From NCBI RefSeq assembly GCF_000820515.1, contig NZ_JXDG01000003.1, forward strand, positions 404,113-468,112: a stretch of 64,000 nt of DNA. Direction: 5' to 3'. Both the position numbers and the translations under genes were made by a program. Below the pieces are notes generated by a model. That model did not search any database, was not told the DNA's origin, and saw nothing but the letters and a program-made list of their open reading frames with translations. Positions 27,025-35,668 of this stretch are shown in pieces. The stretch's first letter is position 1, and every line of letters begins with the position of its first letter. This DNA comes from Pseudomonas batumici (GTDB lineage: Bacteria; Pseudomonadota; Gammaproteobacteria; Pseudomonadales; Pseudomonadaceae).

Positions 27025-27780
27025 ATGTTCAAACCTCTTCTACTCGCTTTCGCTGGCGGCTTGCTGCTGTTGGCGGGGGCTGCCCGTGCGGCGGACACTG
27101 CCGATACTTCGCTGGTCCTGCTGACGGAAAATTTCCCGCCGTACAACATGGCGAAGAACGGCAAGAACTTCGCCCAGGACGAGAATATCGAAGGCATTGC
27201 CGTGGATATCGTCCGCGAAACCTTCAAGCGTGCCGGAGTCCCGTATAGCCTGACCCTGCGATTCCCCTGGGAGCGTATCTACAAGCTCGCCCTGGAAAAG
27301 CCCGGTTACGGGGTGTTCGTCATGGCGCGCCTGCCGGAGCGCGAAACGTTGTTCAAATGGGTGGGGCCGATCGGGCCGGACGATTGGGTCATGCTCGCCA
27401 GGGCTGATAGCCAGCTTGTCCTGGAGGCTTTGCAGCAGGCCCGCAAGTACAAGATCGGGGCCTATAAGGGCGATGCCATTGCTGAAACCCTGGCCAGGCA
27501 GGGGCTGGCCCCGGTGCTGGTGCTGCGCGACCAGGACAATGCGAAGAAGCTGGTGGCGGGGCAGATCGACCTGTGGGCCACCGGCGACCCGGCGGGACGC
27601 TTCCTGGCGCGTCAGGAAGGAGTGACCGGGCTCAAGACCGTGCTGCGTTTCAACAGCACCGAGTTGTATCTGGCGCTGAACAAGGAGGTGCCGGACGAGG
27701 TGGTGGCCCGATTGCAGGCGGCGCTGGATCAGTTGCGCAAGGAAGGCAAGGTCGACGAGATCATGGCGCGTTACCTGTAG
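27025..27780 (+). CDS. Stand-alone periplasmic solute-binding protein (SBP_bac_3 type)
   Basis: 251 residues with a signal peptide ending GAARA/ADTADT. The family opening is seen as LLTENFPPYNMAKNG, followed by GIAVDIVRETFKRAGV and ERETLFKWVGPIG. It resembles the YckB-like/polar amino-acid-binding group, but no permease or ATPase adjoins it, so it may serve a distant transporter or a sensor. It starts 73 bases after hisF on the same strand and may be read through from the his operon. Its 3' end overlaps the 3' end of the convergent yibQ-like gene by 20 bases. Confidence 0.85.
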   Translation: MFKPLLLAFAGGLLLLAGAARAADTADTSLVLLTENFPPYNMAKNGKNFAQDENIEGIAVDIVRETFKRAGVPYSLTLRFPWERIYKLALEKPGYGVFVMARLPERETLFKWVGPIGPDDWVMLARADSQLVLEALQQARKYKIGAYKGDAIAETLARQGLAPVLVLRDQDNAKKLVAGQIDLWATGDPAGRFLARQEGVTGLKTVLRFNSTELYLALNKEVPDEVVARLQAALDQLRKEGKVDEIMARYL

Positions 27781-28564
27781 GTGCCTGGCGGTAAACACCG
27801 TCCTTGCCATGCCCGGCCGCGGCCTGGTTGCCGCGCAGGGCGATCATCGACTTGATATCGATCCAGTCGATGCCCTGTTCCTTGAGCTTGGGCAGCTCGC
27901 GTTCCAGCACGGCCAGCGTCTGCGGGTAGGGATGGCCGATGACCACCGCGCTGCCTTGCTTGCGCGCCAGCTTGATCGCGGTTTCCAGCTGGGCCGCAAT
28001 GGCCAGCTCGGTGCGTTCATTGTCGAGGAAGACATCCCGCGACACGCTCGCCAGGCCGATCTTCTGCGCTTCGGACGCGGCGACGGTCCTGGCACTGGTA
28101 CGACTGTCGACGAAAAACTTGTTGCGCCGCTGCAACTCGCCCATCAACCAGGCCATGGCCAGCGGTTCGGCGGTCATGCGGCTGCCTTCATGATTGTTGA
28201 TACCGCTGGTATAGGGCACGACCTTGAAGGCGGCCGCCAGGCGCTTTTGCAATTCGTCCAGGGGCAGTTCGGGATGCCAGGCGAAGGGGCCGGTGGCCGG
28301 GTCCATGGGCATGTGCAGCATGACGATCTTGCCGGCGGCATGCGCCTCGCGGGCGAGTTCGGCGGCGTGCGGGGTGTCCGGCATGATCGACGGGGTGATC
28401 GGTCCGGGCAGGGCCAGCACGCGACGATCCCGGGGCAGGTTCTGCCCCAGGTCATCGATGATCAGCGTGAGGTAGGCCTTGGACGGTGTCGGCGTGTCGA
28501 CCGGCGTTGCCTGGGCAACGCCGATCAGGCAGGCGAACAGGGCGCACAACGGCCAGCGCAACAT
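27761..28564 (-). CDS. Divergent polysaccharide deacetylase family protein (YibQ-like)
   Basis: 267 residues with a signal peptide (about 1-19, ending VAQA/TP). The family motif LIIDDLGQN, the LHMPMDP segment and IGHPYPQTL are those of the YibQ/DUF610 group, a deacetylase-like fold in the periplasm. It directly follows ctpA and envC on the same strand (1-base gap to ctpA), a conserved order suggesting a role in cell-wall remodelling. Enzymatic activity is not established for the family. Confidence 0.88.
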   Translation of the reverse strand: MLRWPLCALFACLIGVAQATPVDTPTPSKAYLTLIIDDLGQNLPRDRRVLALPGPITPSIMPDTPHAAELAREAHAAGKIVMLHMPMDPATGPFAWHPELPLDELQKRLAAAFKVVPYTSGINNHEGSRMTAEPLAMAWLMGELQRRNKFFVDSRTSARTVAASEAQKIGLASVSRDVFLDNERTELAIAAQLETAIKLARKQGSAVVIGHPYPQTLAVLERELPKLKEQGIDWIDIKSMIALRGNQAAAGHGKDGVYRQAPTGNAP

Positions 28565-28565
28565 C

Positions 28566-29888
28566 TCAATTGCCGCGCGTGACGCTCAAGCCCTTGAGCA
28601 GGCTCAGCGCCTGGCCCAACTGGTAGTCGTCGTCCTGCAGGCGTGGCTTGCCCTTGGTCGGCTTGACGCTCGGCTTGTCCGCGCCGCCGTTGCCATTACC
28701 CAAGTGACCTTGCAGGTCGGCTTCCTTGAAGGTCTCGTCGTCCTGGGCCCCGCTGACCTTGGCCTGGCGCACCTCGACATCCGGAACGATGCCCTGGGCC
28801 TGGATCGAGCGACCGTTGGGTGTGTAGTACAGCGCGGTGGTGATCTTCAGCGCGCGGTCATTGCTCAGCGGCAGCACGGTCTGCACCGAGCCCTTGCCGA
28901 AGCTGTTGGTGCCCATCAGTACTGCGCGTTTCTGGTCTTGCAGGGCGCCGGCGACGATTTCCGAAGCCGAGGCGCTGCCGCCGTTGATCAGCACCACCAT
29001 CGGGACCGCTTCGCTTTCGTCGTGGCCGGTGGCCGAGAAGCGCAGTTCGGAGTTGGCGATGCGACCCTTGGTGTAGACGATCAGGCCCTTTTTGATGAAG
29101 TGGTCGACCACTTCCACCGCCGCCTGCAGCACGCCACCGGGGTTGTTGCGCAGGTCGAGGACGATGCCGTTGAGCTTCTTGTTGCCGTTTTCCTTGCGCA
29201 GGGCCGTCAGGGCCTTGGAGACCTCGTCGCCGGTCTTGACCTGGAACTGGGTGATGCGGATATAGCCGTAGCCGTTATCCAGCATCTGGCTGCGCACGCT
29301 CTTGGTGCGGATGATCGCCCGGGTCAGGGTCACGTCAAAGGGCGCGCCGCCATTGCGTACCAGGGTCAGGGTGATTTTCTGGCCGACCTTGCCGCGCATC
29401 TTGTCGACCGCTTCGGTCATGGTCTGGCCACGGGTCGGCTGGCCGTTGATCTTGACGATCAGGTCACCGGCCTGCACGCCGGCCTTGGACGCCGGGGTGT
29501 CGTCGATGGGCGAGATCACCTTGACGAAATTGTCTTCCATGCCGACTTCGATACCCAGGCCGCCGAATTCGCCGCTGGTGTCTTCCTGCAACTGGGCGAA
29601 GTCGTCCGGCCCGAGGTAGGCGGAATGCGGGTCGAGGTTGCTGAGCATGCCCTTGATGGCATTCTCCAGCAGGGTCTTGTCGTCCACCGGCTCGACATAG
29701 GCGGCCTTGATCCGGTCCATGACCTCGGCAAAGGTGCGCAGCTCATCGAGCGGCAGCGGAGCCTTGGCGGTGACGGCCGGGGCGGCGGCCGGAGCGGGCT
29801 GGGCAGGCTGCGCAGCGAACGCATGGGGCGCGCCGATCACCAGGGCGATCGTCAGGGCCAGCGAGGTGAGGCGGGACAGATGCAACAT
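28566..29888 (-). CDS. ctpA: C-terminal processing protease CtpA (S41 family)
   Basis: 440 residues. A signal peptide (about 1-25) is followed by an N-terminal helical part, a PDZ domain (residues about 95-180, GLGIEVGMEDNFVKVISP..) and the S41 catalytic core with Ser in VLINGGSASASEIVAGAL and Lys in GTNSFGKGSVQ. In Pseudomonas, periplasmic CtpA degrades peptidoglycan cross-link hydrolases with a lipoprotein partner. It lies between envC and the yibQ-like gene, all on the minus strand. Confidence 0.93.
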   Translation of the reverse strand: MLHLSRLTSLALTIALVIGAPHAFAAQPAQPAPAAAPAVTAKAPLPLDELRTFAEVMDRIKAAYVEPVDDKTLLENAIKGMLSNLDPHSAYLGPDDFAQLQEDTSGEFGGLGIEVGMEDNFVKVISPIDDTPASKAGVQAGDLIVKINGQPTRGQTMTEAVDKMRGKVGQKITLTLVRNGGAPFDVTLTRAIIRTKSVRSQMLDNGYGYIRITQFQVKTGDEVSKALTALRKENGNKKLNGIVLDLRNNPGGVLQAAVEVVDHFIKKGLIVYTKGRIANSELRFSATGHDESEAVPMVVLINGGSASASEIVAGALQDQKRAVLMGTNSFGKGSVQTVLPLSNDRALKITTALYYTPNGRSIQAQGIVPDVEVRQAKVSGAQDDETFKEADLQGHLGNGNGGADKPSVKPTKGKPRLQDDDYQLGQALSLLKGLSVTRGN

Positions 29889-29918
29889 GTCGAACGAACT
29901 CCTGATTAAGATGCCGGC

Positions 29919-31226
29919 CTATCCTTGGGCGCGGCACCATTGAGCCGGATCACTCGGGTGACCCTGCTGACGTATAGCGAAATACAGTGCTGGTGCTTCC
30001 TGGCCGCCACTGTTACCTACAGTAGAGATCGATTCACCGGCTTTTACCACATCGCCTGCTGACTTGAGCAGCGTCTGGTTGTGGCCATAGAGGCTCAGGT
30101 AACCGTTGCCGTGGTCCAGAATGACCAGCAGGCCGGCGCCTCGCAACCAGTCGGCGAACACCACGCGGCCCCCGTGCACGGCGTGCACCTGGCTACCGGC
30201 GGCGGCGCTGATCATCACGCCGTCCCACTTGGTCCGGGCGTCATCGCCACGGGTTTCGCCAAAGCGCGCGAGCAAGCGGCCATCAACTGGCCAGGGCAGT
30301 TTGCCGCGCGCTGAGGCAAAAGGGCCGCCGAAGGATTCTCCCGCACTCGAGACCAGGGCGCCGGGCGTGGTTTTACGCGGGGGGCGAGGGCTGTCGTCGT
30401 TGGCGAGCTCGGCCGCCTCACGCTGGCGCTTTTTTTCGGCTTCCTGCTGGGCGAGCAGCGCTTTCTGGCGCGCTTCTTCCGCCTCGCGGGCCTGGCGGGC
30501 CAGGGTTTCTTCGATGGTCTTGAGGACTTTCGACAGGTCGGCCTGGTCCTGTTCGCGGGCGGCGAGCTTCTGGTCGCGGGCCTTCACGTCGTCATTGAGC
30601 TTGGCCAGCGCCGCCTGGCGCTCCTTGCGGACCTTGTCCAGCTCGTCGCGCTGGCTGTCCAGGCTGCTTTTCTGCACCAGCAACTGGGCCTGCTGCAGAT
30701 TGATGTCTTTTTCGACGTTGGCCAGTTGGCGCAGGGTTTCGTTGAAGTTCTTCAACTGCTCCATACGGGCCTGGCTCAGGTAGTCGTAATAGGTCAGGGT
30801 GCGGGCGAATTTTTCCGGGTTCTGCTGGTTGAGCAGCAGCTTGAGGTACTCCTGGCGGCCCCCCTGGTAGGCGGCGCGGGCCTGGTAGGCGGCGCGGGCC
30901 TGGATGGCGATCAGTCGCTGCTGTTCAGTGCGCGCGCTCTGGAGTTTTTTTTTCTCTCCATCGAGCCGCTGCAGTTCGCTTTCGCTCTTTTTCAGCTCTT
31001 TCTGCAGGGCATCGACTTCCTTCTCCAGCTTGCCCATCTCGGTTTCGGTGCCGCGCAGTTCTTTCTGCACGCCGGATTTTTCTTCCTGCAGCTTGCCCAG
31101 GAGCTTTTTCAGCTCAGCGATATCCTGACGCGTGGCGTCCAACTGCTGCTGGGTTTGCGTGCGCTCGTCGGCAAAGGCCGGTTGGAGCAGGCAGATCAAG
31201 GCTAGGGCGATAAGGGCGCGAAGCAT
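29919..31226 (-). CDS. envC: Murein hydrolase activator EnvC
   Basis: 435 residues with a signal peptide of about 19 residues. Residues 20-260 form a long coiled coil rich in Lys/Glu/Gln, and the C-terminal 130 residues are a LytM (M23-like) domain (GSQVHAVHGGRVVFADWLRG..LYGHNQ). EnvC-type LytM domains have lost the zinc site and activate amidases at the division septum. The coiled coil contains a short tandem duplication, AAYQARAAYQ, coded at 30877-30900. It is the first gene of envC-ctpA-yibQ. Confidence 0.93.
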   Translation of the reverse strand: MLRALIALALICLLQPAFADERTQTQQQLDATRQDIAELKKLLGKLQEEKSGVQKELRGTETEMGKLEKEVDALQKELKKSESELQRLDGEKKKLQSARTEQQRLIAIQARAAYQARAAYQGGRQEYLKLLLNQQNPEKFARTLTYYDYLSQARMEQLKNFNETLRQLANVEKDINLQQAQLLVQKSSLDSQRDELDKVRKERQAALAKLNDDVKARDQKLAAREQDQADLSKVLKTIEETLARQAREAEEARQKALLAQQEAEKKRQREAAELANDDSPRPPRKTTPGALVSSAGESFGGPFASARGKLPWPVDGRLLARFGETRGDDARTKWDGVMISAAAGSQVHAVHGGRVVFADWLRGAGLLVILDHGNGYLSLYGHNQTLLKSAGDVVKAGESISTVGNSGGQEAPALYFAIRQQGHPSDPAQWCRAQG

Positions 31227-31278
31227 GGGGCGGGCGACACCTGGGAACGGGACGTCCTAGTATGCCCGCCGCGCGCTG

Positions 31279-31316
31279 CAAAAAAAACGCCCAAAAGCGG
31301 TTGCTTTCAGGCGTTT
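31279..31316 (-). terminator. Terminator of gpmI-containing transcript
   Basis: Read on the minus strand, stem AACGCC...GGCGTT with an inner AAAGC/GCTTT pair is followed by eight T. It lies 50 bases after the gpmI stop and just ahead of envC. Confidence 0.8.
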
Positions 31317-31365
31317 CCGATAAAGCGGTAGGCCGCAGGCCGGCGGCCGGCCAGATTTACGGTAT

Positions 31366-32901
31366 TTAGACGTCAGTCAGGATCGAAGTACCGGTCATCT
31401 CTTGCGGCTGTTTCAGGCCCAGAAGCTTGAGCATGGTCGGTGCGACATCCGCCAACACGCCGCCTTCGCGGACCTTCAGCGGCCGTTTGCCGAAGTAGAT
31501 GAACGGTACTGGCTCGGTGGTGTGGGCGGTGTGGGCCTGACCGGTGGTTTCGTCTTCCATTTGTTCGACGTTGCCGTGGTCGGCGGTGATCAGGGCTTCG
31601 CCGCCGACCTTCTCCAGGGCGTCGACGATACGTCCTACGCACAAATCCAGACATTCCACGGCTTTAACGGCCGCCTCGAACACGCCGCTGTGGCCGACCA
31701 TGTCGCCGTTGGCGTAGTTGACCACGATCACGTCATAGCGCAGGTGCTCGATGGCGTCGACGATCCGGTCGGTGACCTCGGGTGCGCTCATTTCCGGCTG
31801 CAGGTCGTAGGTGGCGACTTTCGGCGACGGGATCAGGATGCGTTCTTCGCCGGGGAAGGGCTCCTCGCGACCGCCGGAGAAGAAGAAGGTCACGTGGGCG
31901 TATTTCTCGGTTTCGGCGATCCGCAGTTGGGTCTTGCCGTTTTTCGCCAGGTAGTCGCCCAGCACGTTTTCCAGGCTGCCCGGGGCAAAGGCCGACGGCG
32001 CGGGGATGCTGGCGGCGTATTGGGTGAGCATGACGAAACCGGCCAGCTTGGGTTGGCGGGCGCGTTCGAAGTCCTTGAAGTCGTCTTCGACGAACACCCG
32101 GGTCAGCTCACGGGCGCGGTCGGCGCGGAAGTTCATGAACACCACGGCGTCGCCGTCTTCGACTGTGACTTTCTCGCCAATGCTCGTGGCCTTGACGAAT
32201 TCGTCGCTCTCGCCGCGCTCATAGGCGGCCTGCAGGCCTTCCTGGGCGGTGGCGGCCTGGAACTCGGCCTGGCCGTCGACGATCAGGTTGTAGGCCTGGG
32301 TCACGCGGTCCCAGCGGTTGTCGCGGTCCATGGCGAAATAACGGCCCACCAGGCTGGCGATGCGGCCCTTGCCCAGGGTGCGGAAGGTTTCGTCCAGCAG
32401 TTCGATGGACGACTCGGCGCTTTTCGGCGGGGTGTCGCGACCGTCGAGGAAGGCGTGCAGGTAGATCTTCTCGGCGCCGCGCTTGAACGCCAGCTCGGCC
32501 ATGGCCACCAGGTGGTCCTGGTGGCTGTGCACGCCACCCTCGGACAGCAGGCCGAGAATGTGCACTGCCTTGCCCGCGCCCACCGCCTTGTCTACCGCCG
32601 CGCAGATCGTCGGATTCTCGAAGAACTCGCCGTCGCGGATCGCCTTGGTCACGCGGGTGAAATCCTGGTACACCACACGTCCGGCACCGAGGTTCATGTG
32701 GCCGACCTCGGAGTTGCCCATCTGCCCGTCCGGCAGGCCGACATCCATGCCCGAGCCCGAGATCAGGCCATTGGGCACGCTGGCGACGAGACGGTCGAGC
32801 ACCGGTTTTTTCGCCGCATAGACAGCGTTGTAGTCCTGGCTCTCACTGTGACCGAAGCCATCCAGGATGATCAGGACCAAAGGTTTAGGCGTGGTAGTCA
32901 T
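31366..32901 (-). CDS. gpmI: 2,3-bisphosphoglycerate-independent phosphoglycerate mutase
   Basis: 511 residues, full length. It interconverts 3- and 2-phosphoglycerate in glycolysis/gluconeogenesis using two metal ions. The alkaline-phosphatase-like site reads [10 protein letters not shown] and [16 protein letters not shown] (phospho-Ser), with metal ligands in [11 protein letters not shown] and [13 protein letters not shown] 32901 is supported by a purine-rich GAGAGCC upstream on the minus strand; the longer frame is not conserved-looking. Divergent from the rhodanese-grxC-secB operon. Confidence 0.98.
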   Translation of the reverse strand: MTTTPKPLVLIILDGFGHSESQDYNAVYAAKKPVLDRLVASVPNGLISGSGMDVGLPDGQMGNSEVGHMNLGAGRVVYQDFTRVTKAIRDGEFFENPTICAAVDKAVGAGKAVHILGLLSEGGVHSHQDHLVAMAELAFKRGAEKIYLHAFLDGRDTPPKSAESSIELLDETFRTLGKGRIASLVGRYFAMDRDNRWDRVTQAYNLIVDGQAEFQAATAQEGLQAAYERGESDEFVKATSIGEKVTVEDGDAVVFMNFRADRARELTRVFVEDDFKDFERARQPKLAGFVMLTQYAASIPAPSAFAPGSLENVLGDYLAKNGKTQLRIAETEKYAHVTFFFSGGREEPFPGEERILIPSPKVATYDLQPEMSAPEVTDRIVDAIEHLRYDVIVVNYANGDMVGHSGVFEAAVKAVECLDLCVGRIVDALEKVGGEALITADHGNVEQMEDETTGQAHTAHTTEPVPFIYFGKRPLKVREGGVLADVAPTMLKLLGLKQPQEMTGTSILTDV

Positions 32902-33049
32902 GGATGGCTCTCGCGGCTGGATTGAAAGGACATGGAAAAAAGAGTCGCAGTTTAAAGCCAAGTTCAAAGGCCGTCACCGCCGGGCGGGGTTTGGCCGACC
33001 TTGACGGCTGTGTATACTGGCCCACATTTTAACGCCCTGGAAACTCCTG

Positions 33050-33463
33050 ATGGTCGATCACCTGATTGCATTTGCCACTAACCACTACCTGTTGGCCGGC
33101 GCCTTCGTGCTCCTGCTGGCCTTGCTGATTGCCCATGAAATGAGCCGCGGCGGCGCCAGCCTGAGCACCGGCCAGCTGACAGCGCTGGTCAACCAGGATC
33201 AGGGCGTGGTCATCGACCTGCGTCCGAGCAAGGAATTCGCGGCCGGTCACATCGTCGGCGCGCTGAACATTCCCCAGGACAAGCTGATGGCGCGTATCGG
33301 CGAACTGGAAAAGCACAAGGCCAAGACCCTGATTCTGGTCGACGCCCAGGGCCAGCATTCCGGGACTCATGCCCGCGAACTGCTCAAGTCCGGCTTCATT
33401 GCCGCCAAGCTGTCCGGCGGTATTTCCAGCTGGAAAGCCGACAATCTGCCGCTGGTGAAGTGA
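33050..33463 (+). CDS. Membrane-anchored rhodanese-domain protein (YibN-like), no catalytic Cys
   Basis: 137 residues. One N-terminal membrane helix (about 12-29, HYLLAGAFVLLLALLIAH) precedes a rhodanese domain (about 35-135) with VIDLRPSKEFAAGHIVGALNIP. At the active loop, where sulfurtransferases have Cys, the sequence reads LILVDAQGQHSGTHA: no Cys, so it should not transfer sulfur by the usual route. It is immediately upstream of grxC and secB, an order conserved in gamma-proteobacteria. Function is uncertain. Confidence 0.9.
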   Translation: MVDHLIAFATNHYLLAGAFVLLLALLIAHEMSRGGASLSTGQLTALVNQDQGVVIDLRPSKEFAAGHIVGALNIPQDKLMARIGELEKHKAKTLILVDAQGQHSGTHARELLKSGFIAAKLSGGISSWKADNLPLVK

Positions 33464-33464
33464 T

Positions 33465-33719
33465 ATGGGCCAGGTCGTCGTTTACTCCAGTGATTACTGT
33501 CCTTACTGCATGCGGGCCAAGTCGTTGCTCGGCAGCAAGAACGTTGCCTTCGACGAGATCAAGGTCGATGGCAAGCCGCAGCTGCGCGCCGAAATGGCCC
33601 GGAAGGCGGGGCGCACGTCCGTGCCGCAGATCTGGATCGGCGACCGGCATGTCGGTGGTTGCGATGACCTGTTCGCCCTCGAGCGCGCCGGGAAGCTGGA
33701 TGCGTTGCTAGAAGCTTGA
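33465..33719 (+). CDS. grxC: Glutaredoxin 3
   Basis: 84 residues. Dithiol active site CPYC at 11-14 (YSSDYCPYCMRAKSLL), TSVPQIWIGDRHVGG with the cis-Pro, and GCDDLFALE for glutathione binding. It reduces disulfides with glutathione in the cytoplasm. It begins one base after the rhodanese stop and precedes secB by 46 bases. Confidence 0.97.
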   Translation: MGQVVVYSSDYCPYCMRAKSLLGSKNVAFDEIKVDGKPQLRAEMARKAGRTSVPQIWIGDRHVGGCDDLFALERAGKLDALLEA

Positions 33720-33765
33720 TTCCCCAACCCTTTAAAGACCTGAAGATCAAGAAGGATCTGCTGCG

Positions 33766-34248
33766 ATGACTGACCAACAGAACACTGCTGCGAACGAAGA
33801 AGAAAACCAACCGCAATTCTCCTTGCAGCGTATCTACGTGCGTGACCTGTCCTTCGAAGCCCCGAAAAGCCCGGCGATCTTCCGCCAGCAGTGGGAGCCG
33901 AGCGTCGGTCTGGACCTCAACACCCGTCAGAAAGCCCTGGAAAGCGACTTCCACGAGGTGGTGCTGACCCTGTCGGTGACCGTGAAGAACGGTGACGAAG
34001 TGGCGTTCATCGCTGAAGTGCAGCAGGCCGGTATCTTCCTGATCAAGAACCTGGACGCGCCTTCCATGAGCCACACCCTGGGTGCGTTCTGCCCGAACAT
34101 CCTGTTCCCGTACGCGCGCGAAACCCTGGACAGCCTGGTGACCCGTGGTTCGTTCCCGGCGCTGATGCTGGCCCCGGTCAACTTCGACGCCCTGTACGCG
34201 CAAGAGCTGCAGCGTCTGCAGGAAGAAGGTTCGCAAACCGTTCAATAA
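33766..34248 (+). CDS. secB: Protein-export chaperone SecB
   Basis: 160 residues. It holds pre-proteins unfolded and delivers them to SecA. Family blocks are present: [58 protein letters not shown] and [22 protein letters not shown]. It is the final gene of its operon, closed by a terminator about 20 bases downstream. Confidence 0.98.
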   Translation: MTDQQNTAANEEENQPQFSLQRIYVRDLSFEAPKSPAIFRQQWEPSVGLDLNTRQKALESDFHEVVLTLSVTVKNGDEVAFIAEVQQAGIFLIKNLDAPSMSHTLGAFCPNILFPYARETLDSLVTRGSFPALMLAPVNFDALYAQELQRLQEEGSQTVQ

Positions 34249-34268
34249 GCGGATTGCCGGCACCTACA

Positions 34269-34297
34269 GAAAAAAGCGCCTTTTCGGCGCTTTTTTT
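34269..34297. terminator. Bidirectional terminator between secB and trmL
   Basis: Stem AGCGCC/GGCGCT with loop TTTTC, flanked by A-run and T7. It serves both convergent genes. Confidence 0.9.
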
Positions 34298-34299
34298 GT

Positions 34300-34755
34300 T
34301 CAGGCAAAGCCCAGCTGGCGCCAGCCTTCGTAAACCGCCACCGCCACGGTGTTGGACAGGTTCAGGCTGCGGCAGCCTTCGCGCATGGGCAGGCGCAGGC
34401 GCTGTTCGCCGGGCAGGGCGTCGAGCACCTCGGCCGGCAGGCCACGGCTTTCCGGACCGAAGAGAAACGCATCGCCCTCGGCGAAGCGCGCATCGTGGAA
34501 CAGCCGCGAACCCTTGGTGGTGAAGGCGAACAGGCGCGGGTGGCCAAGGCTTTCCAGGCAACTGGCGAGGTCGGTGTGGGTCTTGAGCGTGGCGTACTCG
34601 TGATAGTCGAGGCCGGCACGGCGCAGGCGCTTGTCGTCCATTTCGAAACCGATGGGCTCGATCAAATGCAGGTGGCAGCCGCTGTTGGCGCATAGCCTTA
34701 TAATGTTGCCGGTATTCGGCGGAATTTCTGGTTGAAAAAGGATGACGTGAAACAT
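34300..34755 (-). CDS. trmL: tRNA (cytidine/uridine-34-2'-O)-methyltransferase TrmL
   Basis: 151 residues, SPOUT class. It methylates the ribose at the wobble base of tRNA-Leu. Trefoil-knot motifs are visible: ILFQPEIPPNTGNIIRLCANSG, FGPESRGLP and RLPMREGCRSLNLSNTVAVAVYE. ATG 34755 has GGAG six bases upstream on the minus strand. The frame remains open for 900 bases upstream, but that is low-complexity shadow translation of the NrsZ repeat. The start codon overlaps the start of the divergent gene (CATG palindrome). Confidence 0.97.
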   Translation of the reverse strand: MFHVILFQPEIPPNTGNIIRLCANSGCHLHLIEPIGFEMDDKRLRRAGLDYHEYATLKTHTDLASCLESLGHPRLFAFTTKGSRLFHDARFAEGDAFLFGPESRGLPAEVLDALPGEQRLRLPMREGCRSLNLSNTVAVAVYEGWRQLGFA

Positions 34756-35194
34756 GCACGGCTCCGAAGATGAAGATAGGCAGCATTCTACTCCCGAAGA
34801 GGACCCGCGACCGAAGCTAATGCCGCGGGTAATGGGATCGTTGGCGATTGTCGGCCTGATGATCGGTCTGATGATCGGCCGCCTGACGGCGCCCGAGCCC
34901 CTGGTGCTGCAACAGGTCGACGCGGTGCCCGACGGGGTGGTGCTGTGGTTCAGTGCCGAACCCAAGGTGCATGGCGAGGAGGTCGACGGTGCGGTGGCGT
35001 TGTTGTTCGATGCCGAGGGCAAGGCGCAGAGCGGGCACTTGCAGGTGGCCGGCAAGGACGCCAACTGGCATGTGCGCGTGAGTGACAAGGGGTTGTTGCT
35101 GACGCTGCTGGCGGCGCGTCCGCTGCACGGCGAGTGGGCCGGCGCGACGGTAGACGGCCGCTGGAGATTGGCGATCAATCTCCGGGAGGAATAA
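34754..35194 (+). CDS. Conserved small membrane-anchored protein of unknown function
   Basis: 146 residues. An acidic/hydrophilic N-terminus (1-22) is followed by one membrane helix (about 27-43, MGSLAIVGLMIGLMIGRL) and a C-terminal domain predicted as beta-rich (VLWFSAEPKVHGEEVDGAVALLF, then WRLAINL). The N-in orientation would put the C-terminal domain in the periplasm. ATG 34754 has AAGGA upstream; ATG 34820 is the alternative. Same position as the uncharacterised gene next to trmL in P. aeruginosa (from memory). Its last codons overlap the predicted 3' end of the NrsZ-like RNA on the other strand. Confidence 0.8.
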   Translation: MHGSEDEDRQHSTPEEDPRPKLMPRVMGSLAIVGLMIGLMIGRLTAPEPLVLQQVDAVPDGVVLWFSAEPKVHGEEVDGAVALLFDAEGKAQSGHLQVAGKDANWHVRVSDKGLLLTLLAARPLHGEWAGATVDGRWRLAINLREE

Positions 35195-35500
35195 AAGAGG
35201 GAAGTCCTGGCCTGCCTGTACCAGGGTTCCCGAAAGCATCTGGACTCGTCGCTGTGAGCGGTATGAGTCCCGGTTGTAAAGAAGGGGAGTCCCGGCCTGC
35301 CTGTACCAGGGTCCCCGAAAGCGTTTGGACTCGTCGCGGCGGGCGGTATGAGTCCGGGTGTTAAAGAGGGAAGTCCCGGCCTGCCTGTACCGGGGTTCCC
35401 GAAAGCGTTTTGGGGCTCGTCGCTGTGAGCGGTGTGAGCCCCGGTTGTAAAGAAGGGGAGTCCTGGCCTGCCTGTACCAGGGTCCCCGAAACTGGGTTGT
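35190..35500 (-). ncRNA. nrsZ: NrsZ-like nitrogen-regulated small RNA with tandem stem-loop motifs
   Basis: Three tandem units of 84, 85 and 86 bp (35194-35277, 35278-35362, 35363-35448) plus a partial fourth (to 35491). Each full unit holds stem-loop A (35199-35231, 35284-35316, 35368-35400; the fourth copy 35455-35487) and stem-loop B (35242-35270, 35327-35355, 35412-35442). Stem positions co-vary: GGGAA/TTCCC alternates with GGGGA/TCCCC; CCTGG/CCAGG becomes CCCGG/CCGGG in unit 3; GGACTC/GAGTCC becomes GGGCTC/GAGCCC. The C-A mismatch of unit 2 is a G-U pair if transcribed on the minus strand. A sigma54 promoter lies upstream, and the last stem A is followed by TCTTTTATT, a terminator. Position beside ntrC matches P. 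aeruginosa NrsZ. Ends are estimates. Confidence 0.82.
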
Positions 35501-35511
35501 ACTGGGGTTAT

Positions 35512-35527
35512 TGCAGGGCGCGTGCCA
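35512..35527 (-). promoter_or_regulatory. Sigma54 promoter of the NrsZ-like RNA
   Basis: On the minus strand TGGCAC-GCGCC-CTGCA matches the RpoN -24/-12 consensus with correct spacing and one change in the -12 box (C for T). It predicts a start near 35500, just before the first stem-loop. Confidence 0.75.
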
Positions 35528-35668
35528 GTTTTTGAAAAACGCCGACGATTGCTTCGGAAATTTCCTAGGGATGGCTGAGAGTCCCGGAATACGGGGCCTT
35601 GCCGGTACGGCAGGAAAACGGCGGTGAGGCTTGCGTAGCTCGGGAGCCTGCTCGATAGCGGTTCAAAG

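Noticed and set aside
30877..30900. Short tandem duplication in envC as a frameshift or error
   Set aside because: It keeps frame (AAYQARAAYQ) in a coiled coil and does not disturb the downstream LytM domain.
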